In this document: in pieces, positions 52,570-62,500 of the stretch
How positions within the stretch are numbered: position 1 is the stretch's first letter
Layout of the letters: each line of letters starts with the position of its first letter
NCBI RefSeq assembly: GCF_004348985.1
Contig: NZ_SMKW01000028.1
Coordinates: forward strand, 1 to 64,000
Source of the DNA: Saccharopolyspora elongata
GTDB taxonomy: Bacteria; Actinomycetota; Actinomycetes; Mycobacteriales; Pseudonocardiaceae
DNA length: 64,000 nt
Direction: 5' to 3'
Notes under the pieces: generated by a model
What the model saw: only the letters and a program-made list of their open reading frames with translations
Database searches by the model: none
What the model was told of the DNA's origin: nothing
Position numbers and translations under genes: made by a program

Positions 52570-53912
52570 CCGACATTGCCGGACTGCTGACCGGGATGAT
52601 CCCGCCGCTGATGCGGCGCTGGGCGGTGCCCGGCGTCGGCGTCGGCGTGCTCACCCCGGACGGCAGCCACCGCCTCGGCTTCGGCGTGACCAATGTGGAC
52701 CATCCGCTGCCGGTCGACGAGCACACGCTGTTCCAGATCGGCTCGGTGTCCAAGACGTTCGTCGGCACGATGCTGGCCGCGCAGGCCGACGCCGGGCGGC
52801 TGGGCCTGGACGACCTGGTGGCCGACCACCTGCCGGGCGCGGGGCTGGACCGCCGGATCACCATCCGGCACCTGCTCACCCACTCCTCCGGCCTGTTCGG
52901 CGATCACCTGATCATCAACGGGCCCCGGCTGCTCGCCGACGGCGCGGACGACTCGATCGCCACCGGCGTCGCGCACATCGCCGGGCTGCCGCTGGTGTTC
53001 GCCCCCGGCACGAACTACTCCTACAGCAACGCCGGGCTGATCGTCGCCGGGCGGCTGCTGGAGGTCTTCACCGGCCGGCGGTACGCGGAGCTGGTCCGCA
53101 CCGAAGTGCTGGAACCGGCCGGGATGCGGCACACCTGCACCACCGCGGACGAGGCGATCACCCACCGGGTGGCCGCCCCGCACCGCAGCGACGCCGGGCC
53201 CGAGGTGGCCCGGACCGCGGGCTGGCAGCGCGGCTGGCAGCTGCCGGGCTGGGACGTGCCCGGCGGCGGGCTGGTGTCGTCCGCGAGCGACATGCTCGAC
53301 TACGCCCGCTACCACCTCGCAGGGAAGACCCCGGCGGAGCCGTTCGTCCCGCAACGCGAGCGCAGCGGCGCGTCCGAGCGGATCGGGCTGATCTGGCGGC
53401 TGGACGACGTCGACGGCGTGCGGCTGGCCTACCACGGCGGGCTGACCATCGGGTACTGCACCCAGCTGTGCCTGGTTCCCGAACAGGGAATCGGCTTCGT
53501 GCTGCTGACCAACGGCACGTCGGGCGAGCAGGTGAACCAGGAGGTGCGCGCCGCGCTGCTGCGGGAACTGGTCGGCATCACTTCCGAGGCGCCGCCAGCA
53601 GAACCCGGCGACGCACCGGCCGACGCCGCGGGGCTGGCGGGCAGTTTCGACGCGTCCTTCTACCGCCTCGAACTCAGCCCGCGCCCCGAGGGGCGCGCCG
53701 CGGTGCGCATCCACCGCCCGACGCCCCGGCCGGGCAACTACTACCTGGAGCCGCCGTCGATCGAGCAGGTCGCCTGGTGCGGGCGGGACCGGCTGGTGAT
53801 CACCGAGCCGGCGAGCGAACGCGGCACGACCATCGACGTCTGCCGGGACGACTCCGGCGCGATCAGCGGACTGCGCCTGCGCGACCGACTGGCGCCCCGG
53901 GTCGACGGCTGA
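52566..53912 (+). CDS. Serine hydrolase of the beta-lactamase/DD-peptidase fold
   Basis: 448 residues from ATG 52566, overlapping the dppF-type stop. The active-site S-x-x-K is Ser60-Val-Ser-Lys63, and the second element Y-x-N is Tyr153-Ser-Asn155. A C-terminal ~110-residue beta-rich domain resembles that of D-aminopeptidases. No signal peptide is visible, so it should act in the cytoplasm, probably on the peptide or ester brought in by the transporter. Similar proteins are D-amino acid amidases, esterases or peptidases; the exact activity is unknown. Confidence 0.9.
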   Translation: MTDIAGLLTGMIPPLMRRWAVPGVGVGVLTPDGSHRLGFGVTNVDHPLPVDEHTLFQIGSVSKTFVGTMLAAQADAGRLGLDDLVADHLPGAGLDRRITIRHLLTHSSGLFGDHLIINGPRLLADGADDSIATGVAHIAGLPLVFAPGTNYSYSNAGLIVAGRLLEVFTGRRYAELVRTEVLEPAGMRHTCTTADEAITHRVAAPHRSDAGPEVARTAGWQRGWQLPGWDVPGGGLVSSASDMLDYARYHLAGKTPAEPFVPQRERSGASERIGLIWRLDDVDGVRLAYHGGLTIGYCTQLCLVPEQGIGFVLLTNGTSGEQVNQEVRAALLRELVGITSEAPPAEPGDAPADAAGLAGSFDASFYRLELSPRPEGRAAVRIHRPTPRPGNYYLEPPSIEQVAWCGRDRLVITEPASERGTTIDVCRDDSGAISGLRLRDRLAPRVDG

Positions 53913-53920
53913 CGCGGCGA

Positions 53921-54154
53921 TCAGGAGGCGCTGGCGAGCTGGCTCTTGACCAGCTGGCCCGAAGTCGACTCGACGGGCCACACGCCCTTCTCGGCCACCA
54001 CTTCACAGTTGAATTCCTTGAACCGCTGTTCCATCCGGCCGCCGATGACGCTGCGCGGAACTCCGGGCACCACACCAAATGAACGCGCACTGGAACGCGA
54101 CATTGGAGTTCGAGCGGAGACGCGGCAAACACGTTGATCATTAGAAGCAGGCAC
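53921..54154 (-). pseudogene. Degenerate IS200/IS605-type transposase fragment
   Basis: Two neighbouring frames together resemble the N-terminal part of a Y1 transposase: HLVWCPEFR in one frame and RSVIGGRMEQRFKEFNCEV plus AEKGVW in another. Intact relatives read HLVWCPKYRR...VI, then D-H-V-H motifs with the catalytic His and Tyr. Those motifs are missing here, and a frameshift separates the pieces. It lies in the 410-base space after the hydrolase gene, which also contains a terminator and no other gene. Confidence 0.5.
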
Positions 54155-54262
54155 GTCACGTAATGATCACCTTGCCGCCGATGACACCAGTCAAGCGCTG
54201 GATGCACTAAACCGAGTCCGGCCAGGGACGACTTCGGTCACACCGGGCGGCCGGAACGACAA

Positions 54263-54301
54263 GCCCGGCACCGGACTCCACAGTGGATTCCGATGCCGGG
54301 C
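54263..54301 (-). terminator. Terminator of the tail-tube-like/DUF5988 operon
   Basis: The 13-base arms GCCCGGCACCGGA (54263-54275) and TCCGATGCCGGGC (54289-54301) pair except at one position. The inner bases TCCACAGTGGA continue the stem. It sits 22 bases beyond the stop at 54323 on the minus strand. Confidence 0.7.
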
Positions 54302-54322
54302 TCCCCCGATCTCAGGCGCAGG

Positions 54323-54658
54323 TCACCAGATGATCCGGGTCAGATCCGCGCAGGACAGTTCGAGCGTCTCGAACGGCGCGCCGGGCCCGCGACCGTTCCA
54401 CTGCACGGGCATGACTCCCGCCAGCGACCAGGAGGCCAGCGGCGCGCGCTCCGGGCCGAGCATCGTGATCTCGCCGATCGACTTCTCCGGGCGGCTGCGC
54501 AGCCAGTCCAACATCGCCGCGGCACGGCCGGCCTGCGGGCGGCTGAGGACGACGACGACGGTTCCGGCTTCCAGGCCCGCGCAACTGGTGAACACGCCGA
54601 GGTCGCGATCCCCGATGCGCACCTCGAAGAGGCCGTCGAGCCCGTCCGATCCCGTCAT
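54323..54658 (-). CDS. Phage tail-tube-like (gp19-type) small protein
   Basis: 111 residues. FEVRIGDRDLGVFTSCAGLE at the N-terminus and SIGEITMLGPERAPLASWSL followed by AGVMPVQWNG and ETLELSCADL at the C-terminus match the pattern of T4-like tail-tube proteins, which are usually ~145 residues. The middle part that forms the long beta-hairpin is shortened here. No sheath, baseplate or other phage or injection-system genes are near. Its ATG overlaps the DUF5988-like stop by four bases. It may be a repurposed fold in a biosynthetic cluster. The family call is moderate. Confidence 0.45.
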   Translation of the reverse strand: MTGSDGLDGLFEVRIGDRDLGVFTSCAGLEAGTVVVVLSRPQAGRAAAMLDWLRSRPEKSIGEITMLGPERAPLASWSLAGVMPVQWNGRGPGAPFETLELSCADLTRIIW

Positions 54659-54864
54659 TCCGCGACCTGCGTCCGGTACGCCCAGCGGAACACCGGGAGG
54701 TTCGAGTCGCCGACCTCGCGGTAGTCCTCGGTCCGCTCGAAGTGGTCGTACCCGTTCAACCGCCGGATCTTGATCCGCTCGGCCAGATCCACCTCCGCGG
54801 CCGTCACCTGGGTCGGGATCCCGACCGGGCCGCCTTCCAGGATGACTTCCCCATCACCAGACAC
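54655..54864 (-). CDS. DUF5988-like small protein
   Basis: 69 residues from GTG 54864, with AGGAGG eight bases upstream. VILEGGPVGIPTQV at the start, the IKIRRLNGYDHFERTED core and the end VFRWAYRTQVAE follow the pattern of DUF5988 proteins, small acidic proteins often found in actinomycete biosynthetic clusters. No function is established that I know of. It forms an operon with the tail-tube-like gene. Confidence 0.65.
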   Translation of the reverse strand: MSGDGEVILEGGPVGIPTQVTAAEVDLAERIKIRRLNGYDHFERTEDYREVGDSNLPVFRWAYRTQVAE

Positions 54865-55025
54865 GTCGGTCTCCTCCTGCCGAATCGAGCAGATCACCGA
54901 TGCAACCGAACTCAAAGTTGTTTCCCCACAACGAAGTCTGTCGACATGGTCACGGTTTCTCAATAATTGAGCGGCATTTTCACACCTGTGGGCGTGATCC
55001 GGCCGGGGGCCGGCGCGCAAGGGAT

Positions 55026-55778
55026 TCACACGGAATCGGGCACCTTCAGCCGCTGGTCGAGCACCGCGAGCACCTCCGCCTGGTGCTCGACCAGGTAGAA
55101 GTGCCCGCCGGGGAAGACGCGCAGGTCCACTTCGGCGTCGGTGTGCTCCCGCCACGCTTCGGCTTCCGCCAGGGTGACCTTCGGGTCGTCGTCACCGAGC
55201 AGCACCGTGATCGGGCAGGCCACCTTCGCCCCGGCCTCGCCCTGGTAGGTCTCGGCCGCGCGGTAGTCGCTGCGAACCGCGGGCAGGATCATGCGCAGCA
55301 GCTCGTCGTCGCCGAGCACGCCCGCAGCGGTCCCGCTCAGCTTCCGCAGGTCCGCGACGAGCCCGTCGTCATCGCTCAGGTGCACCCACTCGTCCCGGTG
55401 CGTCGACGGTGCGCGGCGGCCGGACGCGATCAGCCGGATCGGCGCGACCTCCATGCGGCGCGCCACCTCGAAGCCGACCGCCGCGCCCATGCTGTGGCCG
55501 AAGAGCGCCAGCGGGCGATCCGCCCACGGCCGCAGCTCGGCGGCGAGCCGGTCCGCGAGCTCACCGATGTCGTCGATGCAGCGCTCCGCCAACCGGTCCT
55601 GGCGGCCGGGGTACTGCACCGACAGCACCTCGACCCGCGGCGCGAGCGCGCGGGACAGCGGGAAGTAGAAGCTGGCCGAGCCGCCCGCGTGCGGCAGCGC
55701 GACCAGGCGGACCCCGGCGTCGGGCGCCGGGTGGAAGCGGCGGATCCACAACTGGCCGCCGCGTGCTGGAACAGTCAC
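55026..55778 (-). CDS. Type II thioesterase of the polyketide cluster
   Basis: 250 residues from GTG 55778, which has GGAGGA seven bases upstream; the frame opens at 55796, where no ribosome site is seen. The core is that of GrsT-like thioesterases: LVALPHAGGSASFYFPLSRA, the nucleophile in FGHSMGAAVGFE (Ser96) and the catalytic His in PGGHFYLVEH. Such enzymes remove wrong or stalled acyl groups from PKS or NRPS carrier proteins. It lies downstream of the carboxylase gene and near the PKS. Confidence 0.93.
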   Translation of the reverse strand: MTVPARGGQLWIRRFHPAPDAGVRLVALPHAGGSASFYFPLSRALAPRVEVLSVQYPGRQDRLAERCIDDIGELADRLAAELRPWADRPLALFGHSMGAAVGFEVARRMEVAPIRLIASGRRAPSTHRDEWVHLSDDDGLVADLRKLSGTAAGVLGDDELLRMILPAVRSDYRAAETYQGEAGAKVACPITVLLGDDDPKVTLAEAEAWREHTDAEVDLRVFPGGHFYLVEHQAEVLAVLDQRLKVPDSV

Positions 55779-55792
55779 CGTTCTTCCTCCGG

Positions 55793-57220
55793 TCACAGCG
55801 GAATGTTGCCGTGGTGGCCGCGGCCGGCGACGGCCTCGGCGAGCGCGGCGGCGACCCGGCGCCGGGTGTCCGCGGGATCGATCACCTCGTCCACCACGCC
55901 GATGTCAAGCGCACGGCCGACGCCGCCGGCGAGGCGCTCGTGCTCGTCGACGAGCTCGGCCCGCAGCGCCGTCCGCAGGTCTTCATCGTCCACTGCGGAC
56001 AGTTTCTTGCGGTGCAGGATTCCCACCGCCGCCTCGGTGCCCATCACCGCGACTTCGGCCTCCGGCCAGGTGAACACCGCGCTCGCGCCCAGCGCTCGGG
56101 AATTCATCGCGATGTAGGCACCGCCATATGCCTTCCGTGTCACCAGCGTCACCCGAGGCACTACGGATTCGGCGAAGGCGTAGAGCAACTTGGCGCCGCG
56201 GCGCACCACCCCGGCCCATTCCTGGTCCACGCCGGGCAGGTAGCCGGGCACGTCGACGATGACCAGCAGCTGCACGCCGAACGAGTCGCACATCCGCACG
56301 AACCTCGCCGCCTTCTCCGCCGACGACGAATCCAGGCAGCCGCCCTTGCGCAACGGGTTGTTCGCGACGACGCCCACGGTGCGCCCGCCGAGCCGGCCCA
56401 GGCCGGTGACCACGTTGGGCGCCCACTTCTGCTGCAACTCGTCGAAACCGCTGGCGGCATCGAGGATCTCGCGCACCAGCGGGTGCACGTCGTAGGCGCG
56501 GTTGGCGGCAGCCGGCAGCAACGACCGCAGATCCTTGCGCTCCGCCACCGCGCGCAGGTCGAAAGCGCCTTGCTGGGCGAGCAGGCCGGTGATCCGGCGA
56601 GCCCTGGTGTAGGCGTCCGCCTCCGAGTCGGCCAGCACGTGCGCGACGCCCGACTTCTGCCCGTGCGCCGCCGGACCGCCGAGCCCGGCCATGTCGACCT
56701 GCTCGCCGGTGACGCTGCGCACGACGTCCGGCCCGGTGACGAACAGCCGACCGTCGGCCGCCATGATCACCACATCGGTCAGCGCCGGCCCGTACGCTGC
56801 GGCACCGGCCGCGGGACCGAGCACGACCGAGATCTGCGGGACCCGCCCGGAAGCTCGGATCATCGCGGCGAACATCTGGCCGACGCCGTCCATCGACTCC
56901 ACACCCTCGGCGAGCTTCGCCCCGCCGGAATGCCACAGCCCGATCACCGGGCACCGGTCCCGGACGGCGCGGTCGACGGCATCGACGATGCGCCGCGCCC
57001 CGTCCGCACCCAGCGCGCCGCCCATCTTGGTGGCGTCCGTGCAGTACGCGATCACCCGGGCACCGTCGATCCGCCCCGCCACCGCAGCCACCCCGCTGTC
57101 GTCCGGCAGGTGCAGCGGGGTGGTGGAATCGCTGTCGAGCAGCAGCGCCAGCCGCGCGACCGGTAGGCGGGGATCCGGGGCTCGTTCGGCGATCAGCCGC
57201 GGTGCGGCGGTGGCAGTCAA
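55793..57220 (-). CDS. Acyl-CoA carboxylase beta subunit (carboxyltransferase)
   Basis: 475 residues. GLWHSGGAKLAEGVESMDG, GPAAGAAAYGPALTD, NNPLRKGGCLDSSSAEKAAR and DVPGYLPGVDQEW are classic for PccB/AccD-type carboxyltransferases. I prefer TTG 57220 as start, because GGGAGG sits six bases upstream; TTG 57226 touches that site. It is somewhat shorter than typical ~520-residue housekeeping copies. In a polyketide cluster it would make malonyl- or alkylmalonyl-CoA extender units, but the biotin/alpha subunit must come from elsewhere. Confidence 0.92.
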   Translation of the reverse strand: MTATAAPRLIAERAPDPRLPVARLALLLDSDSTTPLHLPDDSGVAAVAGRIDGARVIAYCTDATKMGGALGADGARRIVDAVDRAVRDRCPVIGLWHSGGAKLAEGVESMDGVGQMFAAMIRASGRVPQISVVLGPAAGAAAYGPALTDVVIMAADGRLFVTGPDVVRSVTGEQVDMAGLGGPAAHGQKSGVAHVLADSEADAYTRARRITGLLAQQGAFDLRAVAERKDLRSLLPAAANRAYDVHPLVREILDAASGFDELQQKWAPNVVTGLGRLGGRTVGVVANNPLRKGGCLDSSSAEKAARFVRMCDSFGVQLLVIVDVPGYLPGVDQEWAGVVRRGAKLLYAFAESVVPRVTLVTRKAYGGAYIAMNSRALGASAVFTWPEAEVAVMGTEAAVGILHRKKLSAVDDEDLRTALRAELVDEHERLAGGVGRALDIGVVDEVIDPADTRRRVAAALAEAVAGRGHHGNIPL

Positions 57221-57584
57221 CTTCAACCTCCCGGCTTCTGCGAGTCGTTGACCCGATCAGTCCTGCCGCCGGGGGATTCCGGCGAGGCACGAGCAGAACG
57301 CGCGGTTTCAACCGGAACCGCACCGGACTTCGCGAGGTGATCGGCGCCCGCCCCATCTTCGGGCATCGGGCACCGCCTCGCCGCGCGAATGCGAGCGAGT
57401 CCAAGAGCGGCGGCTAAAGGAAAAACCTCTTCACCGCAACAGGAAATCCCGTGCCGAGATCGTCTCCGGCGGCCCGCGTCCGGAATCGCGACTACCGCGA
57501 GGCGCCGGAACTCGTTCGTGCCACCGGGAAATCGGTCCACGACCACCGATCGGGGCGGCACCCGCACGATCGTGGGCAGCGCCG
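57221..57584. other. Intergenic region, no gene recognised
   Basis: About 360 bases between the carboxylase and reductase genes, both on the minus strand. It should hold the carboxylase operon's promoter and the end of the reductase transcript. Open frames exist on both strands but show no recognisable protein pattern and lack ribosome sites. No strong hairpin was found. Confidence 0.5.
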
Positions 57585-58532
57585 TCAAGGTTCCAGCACG
57601 AGCTTGCCGCGCGTCCGCCGGCCGAGCATGTCCTCGTGCGCCCGCCGCGCCTCGCCGAGCGGGTACACGCCGCCGATCGCCGGGCGCAGCCGGCCGGCGG
57701 CGGTGAGGGCGAACAGCTCCGCCAGCGGCTCCCGGTACCTGCCGGGCAACGAGATCACCTGCGGCAGCCAGAACCCGCCGACCGCAACGGTGCGTTCGAT
57801 GACCTGCGCCGTCGCGATCGGGGCGGGCAGCACGTGGGACGCCACGCCGTAGGTGACGATCCGCCCGAGCGGGGCGAGCGCGTCCAGCGCCGCGTCGAAG
57901 ACCGCCCCGCCGGTGGCGTCGAAGATGATGTCCACCGGCCGCCCGGCGTTGGCCTCGACGACCCGGTCGCGATATCCCGCGGCCGCGCCGTCCACGGCGA
58001 CGTCGGCGCCGACGGCCATCGCGAAAGCCCGCTTGTCGGGGCTCGACGCCGCGGCCACCACCCGGCCCGCCCCGAACAGCTTCGCCAGCTGGACCAGCAG
58101 CGATCCCACCCCGCCCGCGGCCGCGTTCACCACCACCGACTCGCCGGGGACGATCCGCGCGCAGGTGCGCAGCAGGTGCCAGGCCGACAGGCCCTGGACG
58201 CCGAGCGCGACGGCCTGGTGGTCGTCGACGCCGTCCGGGACCTCGGCGACGAACGGGGAGGACGTGACGACCAGCTCGGCGTACCCGCCGCCGTCCATCA
58301 TGGCGAGGACGCGCCGCCCGTCGGCGGTGCGGCCGACCACCTCACCACCCGGGACGTAGGGCAGCTCTACCGGCTTGAGGTAGGAATTCGCCGTGCACAT
58401 GGTGTCCATGTAGTTGACGCCGGCGGCGCTGACCCGGATGGCCACCGCACCGTTGCCGGATGCCGGATCCGGCACTTCTTCCTGTACGAGCACTTCCGGC
58501 CCGCCGTACCGGGAAATCTGGATGGCGCGCAC
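57585..58532 (-). CDS. NADPH:quinone/enoyl oxidoreductase (MDR family)
   Basis: 315 residues from GTG 58532 with GGAG six bases upstream. IQISRYGGPEVLVQEEVPDP at the start and the nucleotide motif NAAAGGVGSLLVQLAKLFG are typical of the quinone-reductase group; no zinc ligands are visible. It could be a trans-acting reductase of the polyketide pathway or an unrelated detoxification enzyme. It lies between the carboxylase operon and the divergent secreted-protein gene. Confidence 0.88.
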   Translation of the reverse strand: MRAIQISRYGGPEVLVQEEVPDPASGNGAVAIRVSAAGVNYMDTMCTANSYLKPVELPYVPGGEVVGRTADGRRVLAMMDGGGYAELVVTSSPFVAEVPDGVDDHQAVALGVQGLSAWHLLRTCARIVPGESVVVNAAAGGVGSLLVQLAKLFGAGRVVAAASSPDKRAFAMAVGADVAVDGAAAGYRDRVVEANAGRPVDIIFDATGGAVFDAALDALAPLGRIVTYGVASHVLPAPIATAQVIERTVAVGGFWLPQVISLPGRYREPLAELFALTAAGRLRPAIGGVYPLGEARRAHEDMLGRRTRGKLVLEP

Positions 58533-58822
58533 CGCATCTCCAAGCGCTGTGCTGCGATCACGGACCACCCAGGACTACCACACGGTCCCCCGCTGGGCGC
58601 ACCAGAACGGATCACCTCATCGAAAGACTGAAAACCATTGCGCCGCAACAATATATGAAGCGATCTCGGCATCATCATTGCGAACCGTAATCGCCCTTCC
58701 GGGCAGGACAACGAAGACGAGTGAGCTGCCTTCTCGATCGGGCATGATCGGTCGAGAAACCGCCTTGGGTGCCTTAGAAATGGGGCGGATCTCCCGCATT
58801 CACCCCGGAAGGAGCCCCTCCC

Positions 58823-59446
58823 ATGAAGGCCCAGACCCCCAGCAACGCGCCCCGGCCGAACGAGAAAGCCGCGCCGCTGATCGGCCGTCGGGGCAAGTGG
58901 GTGTTGGCGAGCCTCTCCGCCGGCCTGCTGGCCGCCGGAACGCTGGTGGTCTCGAGCGGGCCGACCGCGCTGTCCGCGGCGAACGTCGACGAACCGGTGC
59001 ACGGCGAATCGTGCAGCGGAACCGCGACGCTGAAGATCACGCCGGGCCTCAAGCGGACCGAGCAGGAGATCACCTTCAGCTACGTCGAGGGCGGGCACAG
59101 CGGGCGGTGCGTCTCCACCCTGCCGATCACCGGCACGAAGGCCCACGAGGTCGAGGTCAAGGGCAAGGGCGACTGCGAGTCCGCGATCGTGTGGGTGAAG
59201 GACCGCGTGCGCTGGACCACCCACGACCAGTCCGAGCGCACCAGCGTGATGGAGTTCGTGAGCACGTTCCAGATCGCCGGGGACGTCATCATCGAGCGGT
59301 CGGTGGGCCGGGTCACCGAAGGCGAGCTCAAGGGCCACATCATCGAGAACAACACCATCGGCCGGATCGACCCGGCGAAGTGCGACTCCCCGGAAGGCCT
59401 CACCGAGATCACCCTGACGGGTCTGTACAACACCAGCCTCGGCTGA
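58823..59446 (+). CDS. Secreted or membrane-anchored hypothetical protein
   Basis: 207 residues from ATG 58823 with AAGGAG upstream. A basic N-terminus and one hydrophobic segment (RRGKWVLASLSAGLLAAGTL) form a long signal peptide or anchor. The outer part of ~150 residues is rich in charged beta-strand-like segments and has four Cys (ESCSGT, GRCVST, GDCESA, AKCDSP) that could form two disulfides. I do not recognise the family. It precedes the PKS gene by 55 bases on the same strand. Confidence 0.7.
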   Translation: MKAQTPSNAPRPNEKAAPLIGRRGKWVLASLSAGLLAAGTLVVSSGPTALSAANVDEPVHGESCSGTATLKITPGLKRTEQEITFSYVEGGHSGRCVSTLPITGTKAHEVEVKGKGDCESAIVWVKDRVRWTTHDQSERTSVMEFVSTFQIAGDVIIERSVGRVTEGELKGHIIENNTIGRIDPAKCDSPEGLTEITLTGLYNTSLG

Positions 59447-59501
59447 GCACCTGCGCCCGGCCCCGGAACCCGCGTGTTGAACGAGCCGACAGGGAGTTCA
59501 C

Positions 59502-62500
59502 TTGGTACCCGGATCTGACCGCGCAGGGATAGGAGATCGTTCGGCCGCCGATGACGGGATCGCCGTCATCGGCGCCGCATGTCGGCTCCCGAAGGCAGCG
59601 GACATGCGCGCGTTGTGGCGGCTGCTGCGGGACGGCGGCAGCGCGATCGCCGACGCACCTGCCGACCGCTGCGGCCCCGATGCGTCCGGGGCCACCCGCC
59701 GGGGCGGGTTCCTCGATCGCGTCGACGGCTTCGACGCCGACTTCTTCGGCATCTCGCCGCGCGAGGCCCGCGCGATGGATCCCCAGCAGCGGCTGGTCCT
59801 GGAGCTGGCCTGGGAGGCGCTCGAAGACGCCGGGCTCGTCGCGGACCGGATCCGGGGCAGCCGGGCCGGCGTGTTCCTCGGGTGCGCGGCCGACGACTAC
59901 GCGACCCTGCTGCACCGCCGCGCGCCGCGGGCGATCGGCCGGCACACCTCGACCGGCTTGCAGCGCGGCATCATCGCGAATCGCGTGTCGTACGCCCTGG
60001 GGCTGCGCGGCCCGAGCATGGTCGTCGACAGCGCGCAGTCGTCGTCGCTGGTGGCCGTGCACCTCGCCTGCGAGAACCTGCGGTCCGGGGAGACCGACCT
60101 GGCGCTGGCGGGCGGTGTGAACCTCATCCTCGCGCCGGAGAGCTCGGAGTGCGTGGAGGAGTTCGGCAGCCTGTCTCCCGACGGCCGCTGCTACACCTTC
60201 GACGCCCGCGCCAACGGATACGTGCGCGGCGAAGGCGGCGGCGTGGTCGTCCTCAAGCCCCTATCGCGGGCGGTGGCCGACGGCGACCCGATCTACTGCG
60301 TGATCCGCGGCGGAGCGATCAACAACGACGGCGCTGGCGACGGCCTGACGGTGCCCGATTCGTTGGCACAGCGGGAAGTCATCCGTGCGGCGTACGCGGC
60401 GTCCGGCGTGGACCCGGCGGAGGTGCAGTACGTCGAGCTGCACGGCACGGGCACGAAGGTGGGCGATCCGGTGGAGGCCTCGGCGCTCGGTGCGGCGCTG
60501 GGCGCCGCCCGGCCGACCGGCTCTCCCCTGCCGGTCGGCTCCGCCAAGACGAACGTCGGGCACCTGGAGGGCGCGGCGGGCATCGTCGGCCTGCTCAAGG
60601 TGGCGCTGGCCATCCGGCACCGCATGCTGCCGCCGAGCCTCAACTTCGAGACGCCGAATCCCGCTATTCCGCTGGATTCCCTGAACCTGGCGGTCCAGCG
60701 GGAACTCGGGCCGTGGCCCCGGCCGGACCGGCCGCTGACGGCGGGCGCGAGTTCCTTCGGCATGGGCGGCACGAACTGCCACCTAGTCATGACGGAGCCG
60801 CCGGCCACGGAGACCGACGCGCCCGGCGACATCACCGGCACCGTGCCCTGGCTGGTTTCGGGGAAGACCCCGGAAGCGCTGTGCGCGCAGGCGGCCCGGC
60901 TGCACGCACACCTCCGCGAGCACCGGGAGTGGTCGCCGTCCGACGTGGCGTGGTCGCTGGCGACCACGCGGAGCCAGCACGCGCAGCGCGCCGCGATCCT
61001 CGGCAGCGACGAAGAAGAACTGCTCGCCCGGCTGGAAGAACTCGCGCGGGGCGGTGAAGGTCCGGGGCTCGTGCGCGGCGTGGCGACGAGCGGCAGCAGC
61101 GTCGCGATGCTGTTCTCCGGGCAGGGCAGCCAACGGGCCGGGATGGGACGCGAACTCCACCGCACCTTTCCCGAATTCGCCGAAGCTTGGGACGAGGTGT
61201 GCGAGCACCTCGATCCGCTGCTCGGCCTGGACCGCCCGCTCACCGAGGTCGTCTTCGCAGGCAGCCAGGACGCCCTGAACGAGACGCTCATCGCGCAGCC
61301 CGCCCTGTTCGTGCTCCAGGTCGCGCTGTTCCGGCTGTTCGAGGTGCACGGCATCGGCGCCGACTTCCTCATCGGCCACTCCGTGGGCGAGCTGAGCGCG
61401 GCGCACGTCTCCGGCATCCTCACCTTGCCCGATGCGGCGACGCTGCTCGCCGCCCGCGCGCGCCTCATGCAGTCGCTGCCGGCCTCCGGCGTCATGGCCG
61501 CCGTGCAGGCGACCGAAGCCGAACTCGCCCGGTCCCACCCCGAACTCGCCGACCCGGCGAGCGGTGTGGCCATCGCGGCGCTCAACGCGCCGGACAGCAC
61601 GGTGATCTCCGGCGAGCCCGAGCCGGTGGACGCGATCCTGCGGCATTGGGGTCAAGCAGGCCGCCACGTCCGGCCGCTGCGCACCAGCCGCGCCTTCCAC
61701 TCACCGCACTGCGACGCCATCCTCGACGAGTTGGAGTCGACCGCGGCACGGCTCACCTACCACCGGCCGCGCATCCCGATCATCTCCACCCTGACCGGTG
61801 ATCGCAGCGATGCGATCACGACGCCGGGCTACTGGGTGCGCCAGCTGCGCGATCCCGTCCGGTTCCACCCGGCGCTGACCTGGCTCCACCGCAACCACGA
61901 AGCGACCCACCACCTGGAGATAGGCCCGGGTACGACCCTCACGACGCTCGCGCGCGAGGTGCACGGCAACATCCCGGCCATCCCGGCGCTGCACCCGGAC
62001 CTTCCGGAACCCGAGAGCGTGCTGACCTGCCTCGCCCGCGCGCACGCGACCGGCGTTCCCGTCGACTGGACGGCTCTGCTGCCCGCAGGCCGGCGGATCG
62101 ACCTGCCGACCTACGCCTTCCAGCGGCGGCGGTACTGGCTGGATGAGGAGGCGACCGACGACGAGGCGGTCGCGGCGCCCGCGGCCAAGAGCGAGCAGGA
62201 CCCGCTGGAGCTCGTGCGCTCCCAGGCCGCCGTCATCCTGGGGCATTCCTCGCCCGAGGACGTCGAACCGCGACGCACGCTCCGCGAGCTCGGCTTCGAC
62301 TCGCTCGGGACGGTGGAGCTGCGCGACCGTCTCTCCGCCGCCACCGGGCTCCGGCTGACGACCGCTGCGCTCTACAGCTACCCAACGCCCGTCGAACTCG
62401 CCGATCACCTGCGCGCGGAGCTCGCCGGGGCCGGTGGGGAATCGACCGCGGTCAGCACGTCGGCCAGCGATGAGCCGATCGCGATCGTGGGCATGGCCTG

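Noticed and set aside
54323..54658. Part of a prophage or contractile injection system
   Set aside because: No sheath, baseplate, spike or capsid genes are near. The single tail-tube-like gene is in an operon with a biosynthetic-cluster protein.
57223..57588. A 121-codon frame in the carboxylase-reductase gap
   Set aside because: No ribosome site, no family pattern and a composition like a random frame.
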